A DNA stretch of 44,853 nucleotides from an uncultured Armatimonadota bacterium (GCA_903904815.1 CAIVDU010000066.1:1-44853), one strand, 5' to 3'. Shown: positions 8,431 through 17,670, counted from the first letter of the stretch. Translations and numbers: made by a program. Notes: generated from the letters alone by a model not told the origin.

Positions 8431-8888
8431 AAACGGTCTCCCTCCCTTCTCCTAGAAAGGAGAAGTTGGATCAGTTGAGGTGTCGCGTAGCGACGCAGGT
8501 TCGATTTGACCCTCTCTCCCCTCCCCCTCTCCCGCGCACCGCTTCGCTGCGGGCGAGGGAGCCGTTAGTCAGAGGTCAAGAGTTTTGAAAGTCGTTGGGC
8601 TGGCTTTGGGCGGATGACCAGGAGCACGTGGTGTTGCAACTGTCTGTCTAGGCTGGGGAACCGTTTTCCGGCTTCTTCCCGTAAGGGTAGGGGAACTTGC
8701 GAATCTAACGGCGTGCTAGCTGGATTTTTGGACTGAGACACCGCCGTCCGGTACCCTTTACGCGAGTGTTTGGAGGGAGCCGGTCCGGCTTACTCCGCTT
8801 GGAGTCGAATTTACATGTTGCTACGATGGACGGGGAGTCCGAATTTGTCCGGTGAGGTTCTCGCCCATTCTCGGGAGTGGGTACAGCG
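8431..8888. other. Intergenic region with hairpins, no gene
   Basis: No supported gene. Just after the GH78 stop is a perfect 8-bp hairpin CTTCTCCT-agaa-AGGAGAAG (8446-8465), without a following T-run, so a weak terminator or mRNA-end structure. At about 8518-8565 lies a pyrimidine-rich block followed by CCGC-ttcgct-GCGG and GCGAGGGAG, an imperfect palindrome that looks like a dispersed REP-type element. The remainder up to the efflux operon presumably holds its promoter, but I could not pick a convincing -35/-10 pair. Confidence 0.45.
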
Positions 8889-10466
8889 ATGAAAAAATGG
8901 CTGTACTGGGGATCACTGTTTGCGATTCTGCTGGTTCTCGTCGGGTGGCGATTCAAGGTTCAGAAGGATGCGAATAGTCCCACGGGGCCCAAACCGGGCG
9001 GTGGCGGAAAGACGACGGCGGTTGCGGTCACCAAAGCGGGGCCACGGGTTATCCTCCAGACCGTCCAAAGCGTGGGCAACCTCGAGTCTCCGATCAAGGT
9101 CGAAATCTCTCCGAAGGTCTCGGGCCGGATCGACTACTTAGAAGCGCGCGAGGGTGACATCGTGACCCCGGGCCAACTCCTCCTCAAGGTCAACCCGAGC
9201 GATTTGGAGGGCGCAGTCGTCCAGCAGCAAGCCAGCGTGGCGGAGGCAAAATCTCGGCTCGCGCAGGCCGAACTGACGGCGGGCGCGACTGACGTGGGGA
9301 TTGCCAGCCAGATGCGACAGCAGGGCTCGGCCCTCGCAAGTGCCAAGGCGGACTATGAGCAGGTTCAACGCAACTTCGACGCCCAGGTAGCAGCGGCTGA
9401 AGCCCAAGTGGCAGCGGCCCTCGAAGCGGTGAAGAGCGCTCGGTCGGCGGTGGCGAAGGAACAGGCCACCCTCCAGAATGTCCAGTCGCATTGCGACCGA
9501 ATTCGTGGCCTCTATGCGAAGGGCTTCACGGCGGCTCAAGATCTCGATGACGCCCGGACGGCAGTCGAAGTGCAAAAGCGATCGGTGGAAGTCGCCGAAT
9601 CCCAGGTTTCGTCGGCGCAGTCGCAGGTGCAGGTTCAGCAGCAGAACTTGAGCATTGTGAAGCGGAAGGGGCAGTCGGATATCGCGGCGAGTCTGGCGCG
9701 GCTCGATCAGGCGAAGGCGGGGGCGGAAGTCGCCTCGGCGAATAGATCGCAATCACCCGCGTACCGGCAAAACATCGAAGCGTTGAAGAGCCAGCTTGCG
9801 GCGGCAATCGCCCAACAGCGCCAAGCGGAGTCCCGCCTTCAGGACACCGTGGTGAGTTCTACGATTACCGGTACGGTCACGGCCCGAAAGGCGGACCCAG
9901 GCGGACTGGCGACCCCTGGCCAACCGGTTCTAGAAGTTCAGTTTCTCGATTGGTTGTACGCAACCACCGCCGTCCCGATCGATGCGGGTCCCCAGATTCA
10001 TGCGGGCCAGACCGCCCAGATCAGCATCGATGCTCTGCCGGGAACGGTACTCCAGGGCTCCATCGCCAACATCAATCCGGCGGCAGATCCTTCGAGCCGA
10101 CAGTTCGGCATCAAGGTCAAACTTGACAACCGGAAGCACCTGTTGCGGCCAGGGATGTACGCCCGAGTGAGCATCATTACGGGCAGGGTATCGGCGGCGG
10201 TCTCGGTGCCCCGAGAGGCGATTAACCGCTCCAAACAGGATGGTAGCCCCACGGTGACGGTGATTAGCAAGGACAACGTCGCCGAAGTTCGGCCGGTCGT
10301 GTTGGGTCCGAGCGACGATTCCTCAACCCAGATTTTAAGTGGTGTCCGCGCCGGGGAGCAGGTTGTCATCCTCACATTCACCGACCTTCACAAGGGGCAG
10401 AAAGTCACTTTGGACTTGAAGAGTTCCAAGGACGAAGCTGGCAAGGGTGAAAAGCCACATGGGTAG
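8889..10466 (+). CDS. RND efflux periplasmic adaptor (HlyD/MFP family)
   Basis: A 525-residue membrane-fusion protein that links the inner-membrane pump to the outer-membrane channel. The ATG at 8889 is preferred over an in-frame GTG at 8877 because it places MKKWLYWGSLFAILLVLVGWRF directly as the signal anchor. A lipoyl/barrel-sandwich half follows (VEISPKVSGRIDYLEAREGDIVTPGQ), then an unusually long Ala/Gln-rich coiled coil (about residues 105-310, full of AEAQVAAALEAVKSA-type heptads), the second lipoyl half (VVSSTITGTVTARKADPG) and a beta-barrel domain (FLDWLYATTAVPIDAG). The extended hairpin makes it longer than typical AcrA. It is first gene of the operon with the permease and TolC genes. 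Confidence 0.92.
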   Translation: MKKWLYWGSLFAILLVLVGWRFKVQKDANSPTGPKPGGGGKTTAVAVTKAGPRVILQTVQSVGNLESPIKVEISPKVSGRIDYLEAREGDIVTPGQLLLKVNPSDLEGAVVQQQASVAEAKSRLAQAELTAGATDVGIASQMRQQGSALASAKADYEQVQRNFDAQVAAAEAQVAAALEAVKSARSAVAKEQATLQNVQSHCDRIRGLYAKGFTAAQDLDDARTAVEVQKRSVEVAESQVSSAQSQVQVQQQNLSIVKRKGQSDIAASLARLDQAKAGAEVASANRSQSPAYRQNIEALKSQLAAAIAQQRQAESRLQDTVVSSTITGTVTARKADPGGLATPGQPVLEVQFLDWLYATTAVPIDAGPQIHAGQTAQISIDALPGTVLQGSIANINPAADPSSRQFGIKVKLDNRKHLLRPGMYARVSIITGRVSAAVSVPREAINRSKQDGSPTVTVISKDNVAEVRPVVLGPSDDSSTQILSGVRAGEQVVILTFTDLHKGQKVTLDLKSSKDEAGKGEKPHG

Positions 10467-10493
10467 TCGCTCCCCACGTAAGGGAGCAGACCG

Positions 10494-13400
10494 GTGAACG
10501 TCGGAAAGTTCTCGGTAACTCGGCCAGTCGCGGTCACGATGCGTATCGCGGCGCTGGTCCTGCTTGGCTATATCTGTCTGCTTCGCATTCCGATTGACCT
10601 GTTGCCGCACATCGACATTCCGACGCTCTCGGCTAATGTGTCGTGGCCAAACACTCCTCCGGAAAACATGGAGGCGCAGATCACGCGGCCGCTGGAACAG
10701 GCAGTTTCGACGGTCCCGGGGATCACGCAGGTCGACTCCACCTCTCAGCTCGGAAACTCGAACGTTCGCATCCAGTTTAACTACGGCGTAAACCTGAATC
10801 AGGCGGCGATGGATGTCATCCAAGCCGTTCAAAGGGCGAAGCGACGCTTCCCGAACGATCCGAACATCACTGAGCCGACGATCTTCAAGTTCGATCCTTC
10901 GGCGATTCCCATCTACACGGTGGGCATTTCTGGCGATCCCGATCTCGTGCATTTGCGCGACATCATGACCAACCAGATCAGCCCGATTCTGGAAGCGGCT
11001 GGCGGCGTCGCTCAGGTCAACATCGCGGGTGGATACGATCGCGCCGTTGTCATCGACGTGGATCCCGGCAAGCTTCAGGCGTACGGGATCAGCATGGCGG
11101 CGATCTCTGCCCGCCTAGGGAATGAGAACGTTTCCTTGCCCGCCGGATTCGCTAAGGAAGGTCACACCCAGTACAGCATCCGCAGCATTGGCTACTTCAA
11201 AGCCACTGCGGAGATTCCCAACATGCCGTTGGGCACGTATGGGGGACATTTGGTTCGCCTCGGCGAAGTGGCGACCGTGCGGGACTCCACTCAGGACATC
11301 CAGTACTACACCCGACTGAACGGTGTTCCCGGCATCAGCGTCAGCATTCAGAAACAGGCGGATGCAAATACGGTTGAGACGGCCAACAACGTCAAGGCCA
11401 AGCTTGCCGAAATCCAGCAGCGGTATCCCAACCTGGTCCTTCGACCGCTCTACGACCAATCAAAGTTCGTTGAGGACTCGATTGGTGACCTGAAGCAGAC
11501 CGCAATCATCGGTGGCGTGCTGGCCATCTTGATCATCGCTTGCTTCTTGCGAAATCTGCGCAGCACGTTCGTGGTGGCGCTTTCGATCCCCGTTTCGATC
11601 ATCTCCACGTTTTCGCTGCTCTACTTCTGTGGATTTACGCTCAACACGATATCGTTGAGCGGCCTTGCGCTGGCTTCCGGATTGATCGTTGACGACGCGA
11701 TCGTCGTGCTCGAGAACATCTACCGACACATCGAGCGTGACAAAAAGAAGGCGGCGGAGGCCGCGGTGAGCGGGACTCAGGAGATCGTCTCGGCAGTCCT
11801 CGCCTCGACCTTCACGGTCATGATCGTGTTCCTGCCGCTCCTGCTCATCAAGGGGCAGACCGGACAGACGTTTACTCAGTTTGCGTTGGTCGTTGTGTTT
11901 TCGCTAGCGGTCTCGCTTCTGGACGCGATCACGGTTGTGCCGATGCTTTCCTCGCGCATGATTCGTGAGAAGGATGTCATCGCGGAGGCCCATCCCGAGA
12001 TGCGCGAGGAGCTTGGGATCAAGACGACCATCCTTACGCGCCTCTTCGATCGGATGGGAGAGTGGTTCCATCACCTCGATAATTCGTATCGGCAGACGCT
12101 GAACTGGGCGATTCATCACCGGGTCGCCGTATTGGGAATCGCGTTCGCGGCAATCGCGGCAGCGGGCTGCCTGTGGCCGTTTGTCGGGCGAGAGAGCTTG
12201 CCCCAGACCGACAGTGGAAACCTCAATGTCAGGGTCAGGCTGCCCCTTGGCACGTCGATCGAAACGACCGACGCTACCATGAAGCAGGTTGAAGCGATCG
12301 TCGGAAAGGACCCAGCGATCGAGTCCTACATTTCTGGATCCGGCTTTAGCTTCCGGACGGGTGGAGGCGGGCAAGACTCTCCGAACAGTGGCGGGCTCTC
12401 GATTCAGCTAAAGGCCAATCGACACGAGACCACCGACGAAGTCAGCAAGCGACTTCAGGACAAGCTCAAGGGAATCCCGGGAGCGATGATTCGCATCTTC
12501 CCGTTCGATATCGTCGCCAACATCATCGGTGGAAACAACTTTGGTCTGACGGTTGACGTGTACGGACAGGATCTCGATCAACTCACGAAGACCTCCCACG
12601 ATGTCATGGCGGCGATGGAGACAGTCAAGGGACTGGAAGGCGTGGACTCCTCGGTCCAGGATTCCACTCCTGAAGTGCAGTGGCATGTGGATCGAGACAA
12701 GGCGCAGACGCTAGGCGTGTCGTTCAACGACATAGCGAATACGCTTTCTTCGGCGACGATAGGACAGCTCTCGACCTACTTCCAAGAGAACGGATTCCAG
12801 TATCCGATCTATGTGCAGGTGCCCCAGCAACTCCGGCTTAGCATCGATCAGTTGGCGCGTCTCCCCGTTGCAGGAACGGAGACACGATCGACGCCGATTA
12901 TGCTTGGTCAGGTTGCTTATGCGACGATCGGTAGCGGCCCCCGACAGATTCAGCGGCTGAATCGCCAGCGGTACATGGACATCGGCGGCAAGGTAACGGA
13001 CCGGCCTCAGAGCGAGGTCATGGCAGACATCGAGAAGGCGCTTCAAAAGGTGGCGTTCCCAGCGGGAAGCTATTGGAGCTACAGTCCGGACATCCTTCAG
13101 AACCAGAAAGACTCGTCTGGACTGGGGCTTTCGGTGGTGCTCGCGGTCGCGCTCATTTACATGTTGTTGGCGACTCAGTTCGAGTCGTTTGTGTACCCGC
13201 TGGTCGTGCTGTGTTCCGTTCCGCTGTGTGCGATTGGACTCGTGCTTGCCTTGTTCCTCACCGGGCGATCTTTCGGACTCACCGCTTTTATCGGCCTGTT
13301 GATGCTGATTGGAATCGTTGTCAAGAACGGCATTTTGCTGGTGGACTACACGAACATCTTGCGGCAGCGCGGCATGGCACGCGACGAAGCGATCCTGACC

Positions 13401-13712
13401 GCGGCGCCGACCCGACTTCGCCCGATCCTCATGACGACACTGGCGGCGATTCTGGGCATGCTGCCTCTCGCGCTTGGCGTCGGAGCCGGTTCTGAGATGT
13501 ATGTTCCGCTGGCCACGGCGGTCATCGGCGGACTCATCACCTCCACCATGCTCACTCTGCTGGTGGTGCCGACGGTGTACACGCTGTTCGATGACCTCAT
13601 TCGTCGATTCCAGAAGACAAAGCTGGATTTGGGCCCGGCGGTGGGAGTGGAGCCTTCGCTCGTGTCGATCGGCGCGTCGCCGGACTCCCCGGAGGCAAGT
13701 CATGAGAACTGA
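10494..13712 (+). CDS. RND efflux permease (AcrB/HAE1 family)
   Basis: A 1072-residue proton-driven inner-membrane pump subunit, the normal length for the family. The GTG start at 10494 follows an AAGGGAG ribosome binding site seven bases upstream. The opening FSVTRPVAVTMRIAALVLLGYICL is the first membrane helix. The two-fold repeated layout is clear: periplasmic loops after helices 1 and 7 (the second begins LPQTDSGNLNVRVRLPLGTS), and the proton-relay helix GLALASGLIVDDAIVVLENIYRH, with the paired Asp residues needed for proton transfer. The final helices include GLLMLIGIVVKNGILLVDY and LPLALGVGAGSEMYVPLATA. The gene lies 27 bases after the adaptor gene and overlaps the TolC-like gene by 11 bases. 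Substrate cannot be told from sequence. Confidence 0.95.
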   Translation: MNVGKFSVTRPVAVTMRIAALVLLGYICLLRIPIDLLPHIDIPTLSANVSWPNTPPENMEAQITRPLEQAVSTVPGITQVDSTSQLGNSNVRIQFNYGVNLNQAAMDVIQAVQRAKRRFPNDPNITEPTIFKFDPSAIPIYTVGISGDPDLVHLRDIMTNQISPILEAAGGVAQVNIAGGYDRAVVIDVDPGKLQAYGISMAAISARLGNENVSLPAGFAKEGHTQYSIRSIGYFKATAEIPNMPLGTYGGHLVRLGEVATVRDSTQDIQYYTRLNGVPGISVSIQKQADANTVETANNVKAKLAEIQQRYPNLVLRPLYDQSKFVEDSIGDLKQTAIIGGVLAILIIACFLRNLRSTFVVALSIPVSIISTFSLLYFCGFTLNTISLSGLALASGLIVDDAIVVLENIYRHIERDKKKAAEAAVSGTQEIVSAVLASTFTVMIVFLPLLLIKGQTGQTFTQFALVVVFSLAVSLLDAITVVPMLSSRMIREKDVIAEAHPEMREELGIKTTILTRLFDRMGEWFHHLDNSYRQTLNWAIHHRVAVLGIAFAAIAAAGCLWPFVGRESLPQTDSGNLNVRVRLPLGTSIETTDATMKQVEAIVGKDPAIESYISGSGFSFRTGGGGQDSPNSGGLSIQLKANRHETTDEVSKRLQDKLKGIPGAMIRIFPFDIVANIIGGNNFGLTVDVYGQDLDQLTKTSHDVMAAMETVKGLEGVDSSVQDSTPEVQWHVDRDKAQTLGVSFNDIANTLSSATIGQLSTYFQENGFQYPIYVQVPQQLRLSIDQLARLPVAGTETRSTPIMLGQVAYATIGSGPRQIQRLNRQRYMDIGGKVTDRPQSEVMADIEKALQKVAFPAGSYWSYSPDILQNQKDSSGLGLSVVLAVALIYMLLATQFESFVYPLVVLCSVPLCAIGLVLALFLTGRSFGLTAFIGLLMLIGIVVKNGILLVDYTNILRQRGMARDEAILTAAPTRLRPILMTTLAAILGMLPLALGVGAGSEMYVPLATAVIGGLITSTMLTLLVVPTVYTLFDDLIRRFQKTKLDLGPAVGVEPSLVSIGASPDSPEASHEN

Positions 13713-15072
13713 GACCTACATCAGCTTCGGGCTCTTCCTGTTAGCAACTGCTAACTCTCGCGCGCAGGCGCAGCAGATCATCACACCGGCGCCACCGGTG
13801 ATCCCGCAGACTCCCGAAGTCAAGCTCCCAGGTTCTCTGAGTCTTGACTCGAAGGCGGTCACCGAGAGCGGCAAGAAGCCAATTAGCGTTCAGGAGGCGA
13901 TCTTGATCGCCCTGAGCCACCAACCCCAGATCGGGATCGCCTCCGGCAATTTCTCTTCGGCTCAGGGGCAAAGACAGCAAGTCGCGTCCGGGCTGAACCC
14001 TCAGTTCAGCGGTAACGGGGGATACGCGAACAACCACACGATTCGCGGTTCCAGCTCGGGCTCCAGTAACTCCTACAGTGTCGGCGCGAACGTGTCTCAA
14101 CTCCTATACGACTTCGGTCGCACGCGGGACGAGGTACGCCGGCAATCGGCTCTGGAAAGAGCAGCATTCCACCTGCTGAGTAACACGAAACTCTCGGTGA
14201 CACTCCTGGTGAAGCAATCGTTCTACGATCTCGTGCAGGGACAGGCAAACGTGACCCTAAGCGAGGCAGACGTTTCCACGCGCCAGCGACAACTGGACGA
14301 GGCGCAGGCTCGCGTCAGTGCGGGAATCGGGGCGCCATCGGACTTACTTCAGGCAAAAACGAACCTCGCAGAGGCGGCAATCACCCTTTCGACGGCACGG
14401 GACACTGCGCTTACCGCTCAGGTCACGTTGGCGGAGGAGATGGGAATCGATCCCCGAACTCCGATCACTCCGATGCCTTCGTCGGAAAGCTCCATTGAGG
14501 GAGAAGGGGACATCGATGCGCTGGTGAAGCTTGCCCTGACGAACCGCCCAGATATTTTGGCAGCCCGGGAACAGGTGAAGGCGGCCGCATTTGGGGTGTC
14601 GGCGACGCTTAAGAATCAGCTGCCCACGTTCTCGGTATCGGCCGGGGTGGGTGGAAACGGTCCGAACGATCCGCTTGCGACTCAGTCGGCGACCCTAGGG
14701 ATAAACGTCTCTTGGACGTTTGCGGATGGAGGACTCACGGCGGGAGAAGTGAAATCGGCACGCGGAAGCGAGCAGTCGGCCCGTTCGAATTTGGTGCTCA
14801 CCTCTCAAAGCGCGATCAGCGAAGTGAGCAGGGCGTTTTTGGATTTGAAGTCGGCTCGTCAAAGGCAGGAGCTTGCGGAGGTCGGAGTCAGCAATGCCCA
14901 GGAACTGGTGCGGATTTCTGAGGGCCGCTACGAGGGTGGCCTAGGCCTGTTCCTGGACATCACGAATGCCCAAAGTTCACTGGTCAGCGCTCAACGGAGC
15001 CTCACTCAGGCGCAAGGGGACATTCAGCGGGCGCTTGCACGGCTGCGTTCGGCCGTTGGGCTGACCCACTAG
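13702..15072 (+). CDS. TolC-like outer-membrane efflux protein
   Basis: A 456-residue outer-membrane channel protein completing the tripartite pump. The ATG at 13702 lies inside the end of the permease gene (11-base overlap) behind a GGAGG site; the longer open frame upstream is a shadow of the permease. A signal peptide (MRTETYISFGLFLLATANSRAQA) is followed by a Pro-rich linker and two OEP repeats: first ISVQEAILIALSHQPQIGIA to TLAEEMGIDP, second DALVKLALTNRPDILAAREQ to the C-terminus. The helices carry the usual pattern (LYDFGRTRDEVRRQ, ISEGRYEGGLGLFLDITNAQ). The translational coupling implies that channel and pump are made in step. Confidence 0.92.
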   Translation: MRTETYISFGLFLLATANSRAQAQQIITPAPPVIPQTPEVKLPGSLSLDSKAVTESGKKPISVQEAILIALSHQPQIGIASGNFSSAQGQRQQVASGLNPQFSGNGGYANNHTIRGSSSGSSNSYSVGANVSQLLYDFGRTRDEVRRQSALERAAFHLLSNTKLSVTLLVKQSFYDLVQGQANVTLSEADVSTRQRQLDEAQARVSAGIGAPSDLLQAKTNLAEAAITLSTARDTALTAQVTLAEEMGIDPRTPITPMPSSESSIEGEGDIDALVKLALTNRPDILAAREQVKAAAFGVSATLKNQLPTFSVSAGVGGNGPNDPLATQSATLGINVSWTFADGGLTAGEVKSARGSEQSARSNLVLTSQSAISEVSRAFLDLKSARQRQELAEVGVSNAQELVRISEGRYEGGLGLFLDITNAQSSLVSAQRSLTQAQGDIQRALARLRSAVGLTH

Positions 15073-15141
15073 GTTCACGACAACACCGGCGATCGTTCTC
15101 CGACCGCCGTGGTCGACGGGCATTTCCGTTGCGAGAATCGC

Positions 15142-15402
15142 TTAGCGATATCCGGGCGCGCCGGGAGCGGGAGCCTTACCCGGTTGAGATACGCCCGCAG
15201 CACTTCCGCCCATGTGGGCCTTCATGGCCGCTTTTTGGGCGGCAGGGATGTTGAGGTTATCGATGAAGCTTTGTCGCTTCGCGTTGGCGGCATCGTCCTC
15301 GGCCTTCGTCACCGTTCGGTTATCGTCTCCGCACCCGGCAACGGCGGCTCCGATGAGGATCAGGCTGAGAACAGCGCCCCAAAGTCTCGTTGTATTTCTC
15401 AT
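15142..15402 (-). CDS. Small lipoprotein following a prepilin gene
   Basis: An 86-residue predicted lipoprotein. The ATG at 15402 gives a signal sequence MRNTTRLWGAVLSLILIGAA with a lipobox VAGC, so acylation at Cys23 and membrane anchoring are expected. The mature part is short: an acidic and basic helix (EDDAANAKRQSFIDNLNIPA then QKAAMKAHMGG) and a flexible Ala/Gly/Pro tail. The family is not one I can name. The gene lies 112 bases downstream of a prepilin-like gene, separated by a long hairpin, and a similar pair occurs at 28364-29478, so the two proteins probably work together. It converges on the tolC-like gene with 69 bases between. Confidence 0.7.
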   Translation of the reverse strand: MRNTTRLWGAVLSLILIGAAVAGCGDDNRTVTKAEDDAANAKRQSFIDNLNIPAAQKAAMKAHMGGSAAGVSQPGKAPAPGAPGYR

Positions 15403-15453
15403 ATTTGTGCACGGCGTCTCCGACGCCGGAAGGTATCCAGTCGCGTAAGGCCC

Positions 15454-15498
15454 GAGCCCCTCTTTGTCTGACATCCGGTCAGATTGAAAGAGGGGCTC
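15454..15498 (-). terminator. Long hairpin between prepilin and lipoprotein genes
   Basis: GAGCCCCTCTTT (15454-15465) pairs perfectly with AAAGAGGGGCTC (15487-15498), and the loop itself contains a second stem TCTGAC/GTCAGA around five bases. On the minus strand it lies 17 bases after the prepilin stop and before the lipoprotein gene. There is no T-run after it, so it may be a partial terminator or an mRNA-protecting structure that sets the ratio of the two products rather than a full stop. Confidence 0.55.
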
Positions 15499-15514
15499 AG
15501 GCTGCAGAGTCAGA

Positions 15515-16426
15515 TCAGAATGGCTCTTGTGGGTAGTACCAGCCGTAGGTCCAGCTGCTCGATGTGATGCCGCTTCGCGGAACATAGATGTTCTTGAACC
15601 ACTTCAGACCGCCGCGAGTGATCGCTTTTACGTGACCATCGGCGAATCCGAACACGGCCTGCTTGGCGTATCGGTATCGTGGGTGCGCAGCGCACTCCCA
15701 GTTTCCGTCGGAGAAGCCGTTCTGGCAGTCGGTGTCGTACTTCGGAGAGTAGATTGGCGAGCTGGGCTCCTGAGACGTATCGCCATCTCGGTAGACCGTG
15801 CTGGCATCTCCCGGAGTGTGAGCGATCGAATCGATGTACTGGAATTGCCAATCCACGAACCAAGGGTAGTTCCACTGGTCGTTCGAACTGTTCAGTCCTT
15901 TCTCCGCAATCAGAACACGATCGGCAGGAGTGTCGATCTGAGTCTGCGACATCGGAGGAATGATCTGTCCATTCCCGTCGTACCATGGCTGACCGCCATC
16001 GTAGTTGGCGGCGCAGATGAGTCGGTTGACGCCGAAGTAGTAACCTTCGACTGCTGCGTTCTTCAGGTCGAGCGACGGAGCGGCGGCGTCTTTGAACAAG
16101 CCGTCCTTTCCGGTGCAGACCGTGAGGCCATGGCTGTCGACGGCTTGGTCACCGTTCTTGACGTAGGGGTAGACGTTGGTCGTCCACGTCAGGTGCGGGT
16201 GAGCCGGATCGTTGTCGCCGTACTCCGCCATCGGGAACAGATCGTCTGAATCCGTGGAGTACATGATCAGTCCGAGGCTTGCCTGCTTGAGGTTACTGAG
16301 AGTCACAGTCTTCTTCGCGGCAAGCTTCGCCTGCGCAAAGACAGGGAAGAGAATCGCTGCCAGGATCGCGATGATCGCGATCACGACGAGCAGCTCAATA
16401 AGGGTAAATGCTTTGCTTCGTTGCAT
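15515..16426 (-). CDS. Prepilin-like secreted protein (H-X9-DG/DUF1559 type)
   Basis: A 303-residue type II/IV pseudopilin-like protein. The ATG at 16426 follows AAGGA; an in-frame TTG one codon earlier is less likely. The N-terminus [18 protein letters not shown] is a classic prepilin leader: cleavage before Phe and the +5 Glu needed for assembly, then a hydrophobic helix ending in [19 protein letters not shown], a form characteristic of Armatimonadota. The C-terminal domain ends with VFGFADGHVKAI, the H-X9-DG-type signature. The globular part is rich in Tyr, Trp and Asp and may be exposed on the cell surface. It heads a two-gene module with the lipoprotein downstream. Function beyond surface pseudopilin is unknown. 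Confidence 0.85.
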   Translation of the reverse strand: MQRSKAFTLIELLVVIAIIAILAAILFPVFAQAKLAAKKTVTLSNLKQASLGLIMYSTDSDDLFPMAEYGDNDPAHPHLTWTTNVYPYVKNGDQAVDSHGLTVCTGKDGLFKDAAAPSLDLKNAAVEGYYFGVNRLICAANYDGGQPWYDGNGQIIPPMSQTQIDTPADRVLIAEKGLNSSNDQWNYPWFVDWQFQYIDSIAHTPGDASTVYRDGDTSQEPSSPIYSPKYDTDCQNGFSDGNWECAAHPRYRYAKQAVFGFADGHVKAITRGGLKWFKNIYVPRSGITSSSWTYGWYYPQEPF

Positions 16427-16444
16427 CAAATGAGTTCCTTATGA

Positions 16445-16532
16445 CATCGTCCAAAATAGGCACGCTGGACGATGCGGTCGGCGGTCTCGTGATGGAGACC
16501 AATGTTGGCGATGGATTCTGGACGTCGTCCAG
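16445..16532 (-). promoter_or_regulatory. Palindromic TGGACG motifs upstream of prepilin gene
   Basis: Two inverted repeats share the word TGGACG. CATCGTCCA (16445-16453) pairs with TGGACGATG (16466-16474) across 12 bases, and CTGGACG-T-CGTCCAG (16518-16532) is a perfect palindrome. A TATTTT box sits between the arms of the first, read on the minus strand. They could be binding sites for a dimeric regulator or hairpins in the leader. The block 16427-16634 holds no gene. Confidence 0.4.
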
Positions 16533-16634
16533 CCTTGGCCGAAACCTTGGCAAGATACGGCGCCAGTCGAGTGGTGATCCCGACGCATGACGCGGCGAGA
16601 GTCGAAACTCTGGGTCGATGAAAAGTAGTAGGGC

Positions 16635-17639
16635 TCATGACTTTTGCCTCGGGGCGGCCGTTGAGCGCCGGACGTCGAGAGAACATGGAAAGATAGGCGG
16701 ACATTCCGGTTGTTCTCCGTCGATGAGTCGAAGAAGAAGACGTGCGGCCATTTCAGCCATTTCTCCGATGGGCTGTCGGATGGCGGTCAGGCGCGGCGTG
16801 GTCGTCTCGCAGTAATTGGTCGAGTCGAAGCCCACGACGCTGAGATCGCCAGGAAGCTCCAGACCGATTTCGCGTGCTCGAACCAGTATCTGGCCTGCGC
16901 ACCGTTCCGACCAGCCAATGATGGCGGTGTGGTTGCCCCCCGCTTTGCGGTACTCGACGAAGCTGGACATCGCCCAGTCCCAGGAGACGGTGTCGCTTTG
17001 AAGACCGCGTCGCTCCATGGCATCGATGAAAGCGGAGCGTCTTTCGATTCGGTCGGGAGCGGTGTCCTCCTCGACTTCGTTCACGAAAAGAATTCTCTGA
17101 TGGCCCAGTTCGACCAGGTGATCGATTGCCAGCTCGATGCCCATGCGGTTGTCGCAGGCGACGAAAATGGATCCGGTTTCTCCCCGGCCGTTCATGGCCA
17201 CGATGGGGATTTGGCAGTTTCGGATCTGGTCGGCCACCCGGCTGTCTCGAGCCATCTTGCACCAGATCACGCCATCGAGTCGGCCGTTGCTGAGGCTGCC
17301 TACGACATCGTCGTGGTCGACTTCGGAGAGGATCGCCAGGATGTAGTGACGCGGCATCACGGTACGGGCAACACCGTTCAAAAGACTTGCGATATAGAGC
17401 GGACCGGAATCGATTCCTGCGAAGTTTTCGAACAAGACACCCACGATGTGGGTGCGGTTGACTCGCAAGCCACGGGCAAGGGCGTTTGGGATGTAATTGA
17501 GGTCCTTCGCGACCCGACGAATCTCGGCGGCTTTGACTTCACCGACCCGAATGTTGGAGTTGCCACCGTGAAGGATATGGGATACGGCAGAGGTGGAGAC
17601 CCCTGCAGCCTTTGCAATATCCTTGAGTGTGACAGCCAT
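16635..17639 (-). CDS. LacI-family transcription regulator
   Basis: A 334-residue sugar-responsive repressor. The start at 17639 puts the helix-turn-helix at the very N-terminus (VTLKDIAKAAGVSTSAVSHI, then the hinge helix NYIPNALARGLR), as is standard in the family; an upstream in-frame start at 17687 would run over the operator. The effector domain follows the periplasmic-binding-protein fold (THIVGVLFENF, GVIWCKMARDSR, LGHQRILFVNEVE, LPGDLSVVGFDSTNY, TTTPRLTAIRQP). It is divergent from the GH3 gene, with two perfect 14-bp palindromes in the intergenic space, so it probably controls both itself and the GH3-ApbE unit in response to a glycan breakdown product. Confidence 0.93.
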   Translation of the reverse strand: MAVTLKDIAKAAGVSTSAVSHILHGGNSNIRVGEVKAAEIRRVAKDLNYIPNALARGLRVNRTHIVGVLFENFAGIDSGPLYIASLLNGVARTVMPRHYILAILSEVDHDDVVGSLSNGRLDGVIWCKMARDSRVADQIRNCQIPIVAMNGRGETGSIFVACDNRMGIELAIDHLVELGHQRILFVNEVEEDTAPDRIERRSAFIDAMERRGLQSDTVSWDWAMSSFVEYRKAGGNHTAIIGWSERCAGQILVRAREIGLELPGDLSVVGFDSTNYCETTTPRLTAIRQPIGEMAEMAARLLLRLIDGEQPECPPIFPCSLDVRRSTAAPRQKS

Positions 17640-17670
17640 TGTCCAGATTCCCTTTCGAGTCGATTCAGCT

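Noticed and set aside
12711-13703. 330-codon minus-strand frame inside the RND permease gene
   Set aside because: Arg/His-rich translation without any family character, antisense to a conserved transporter.
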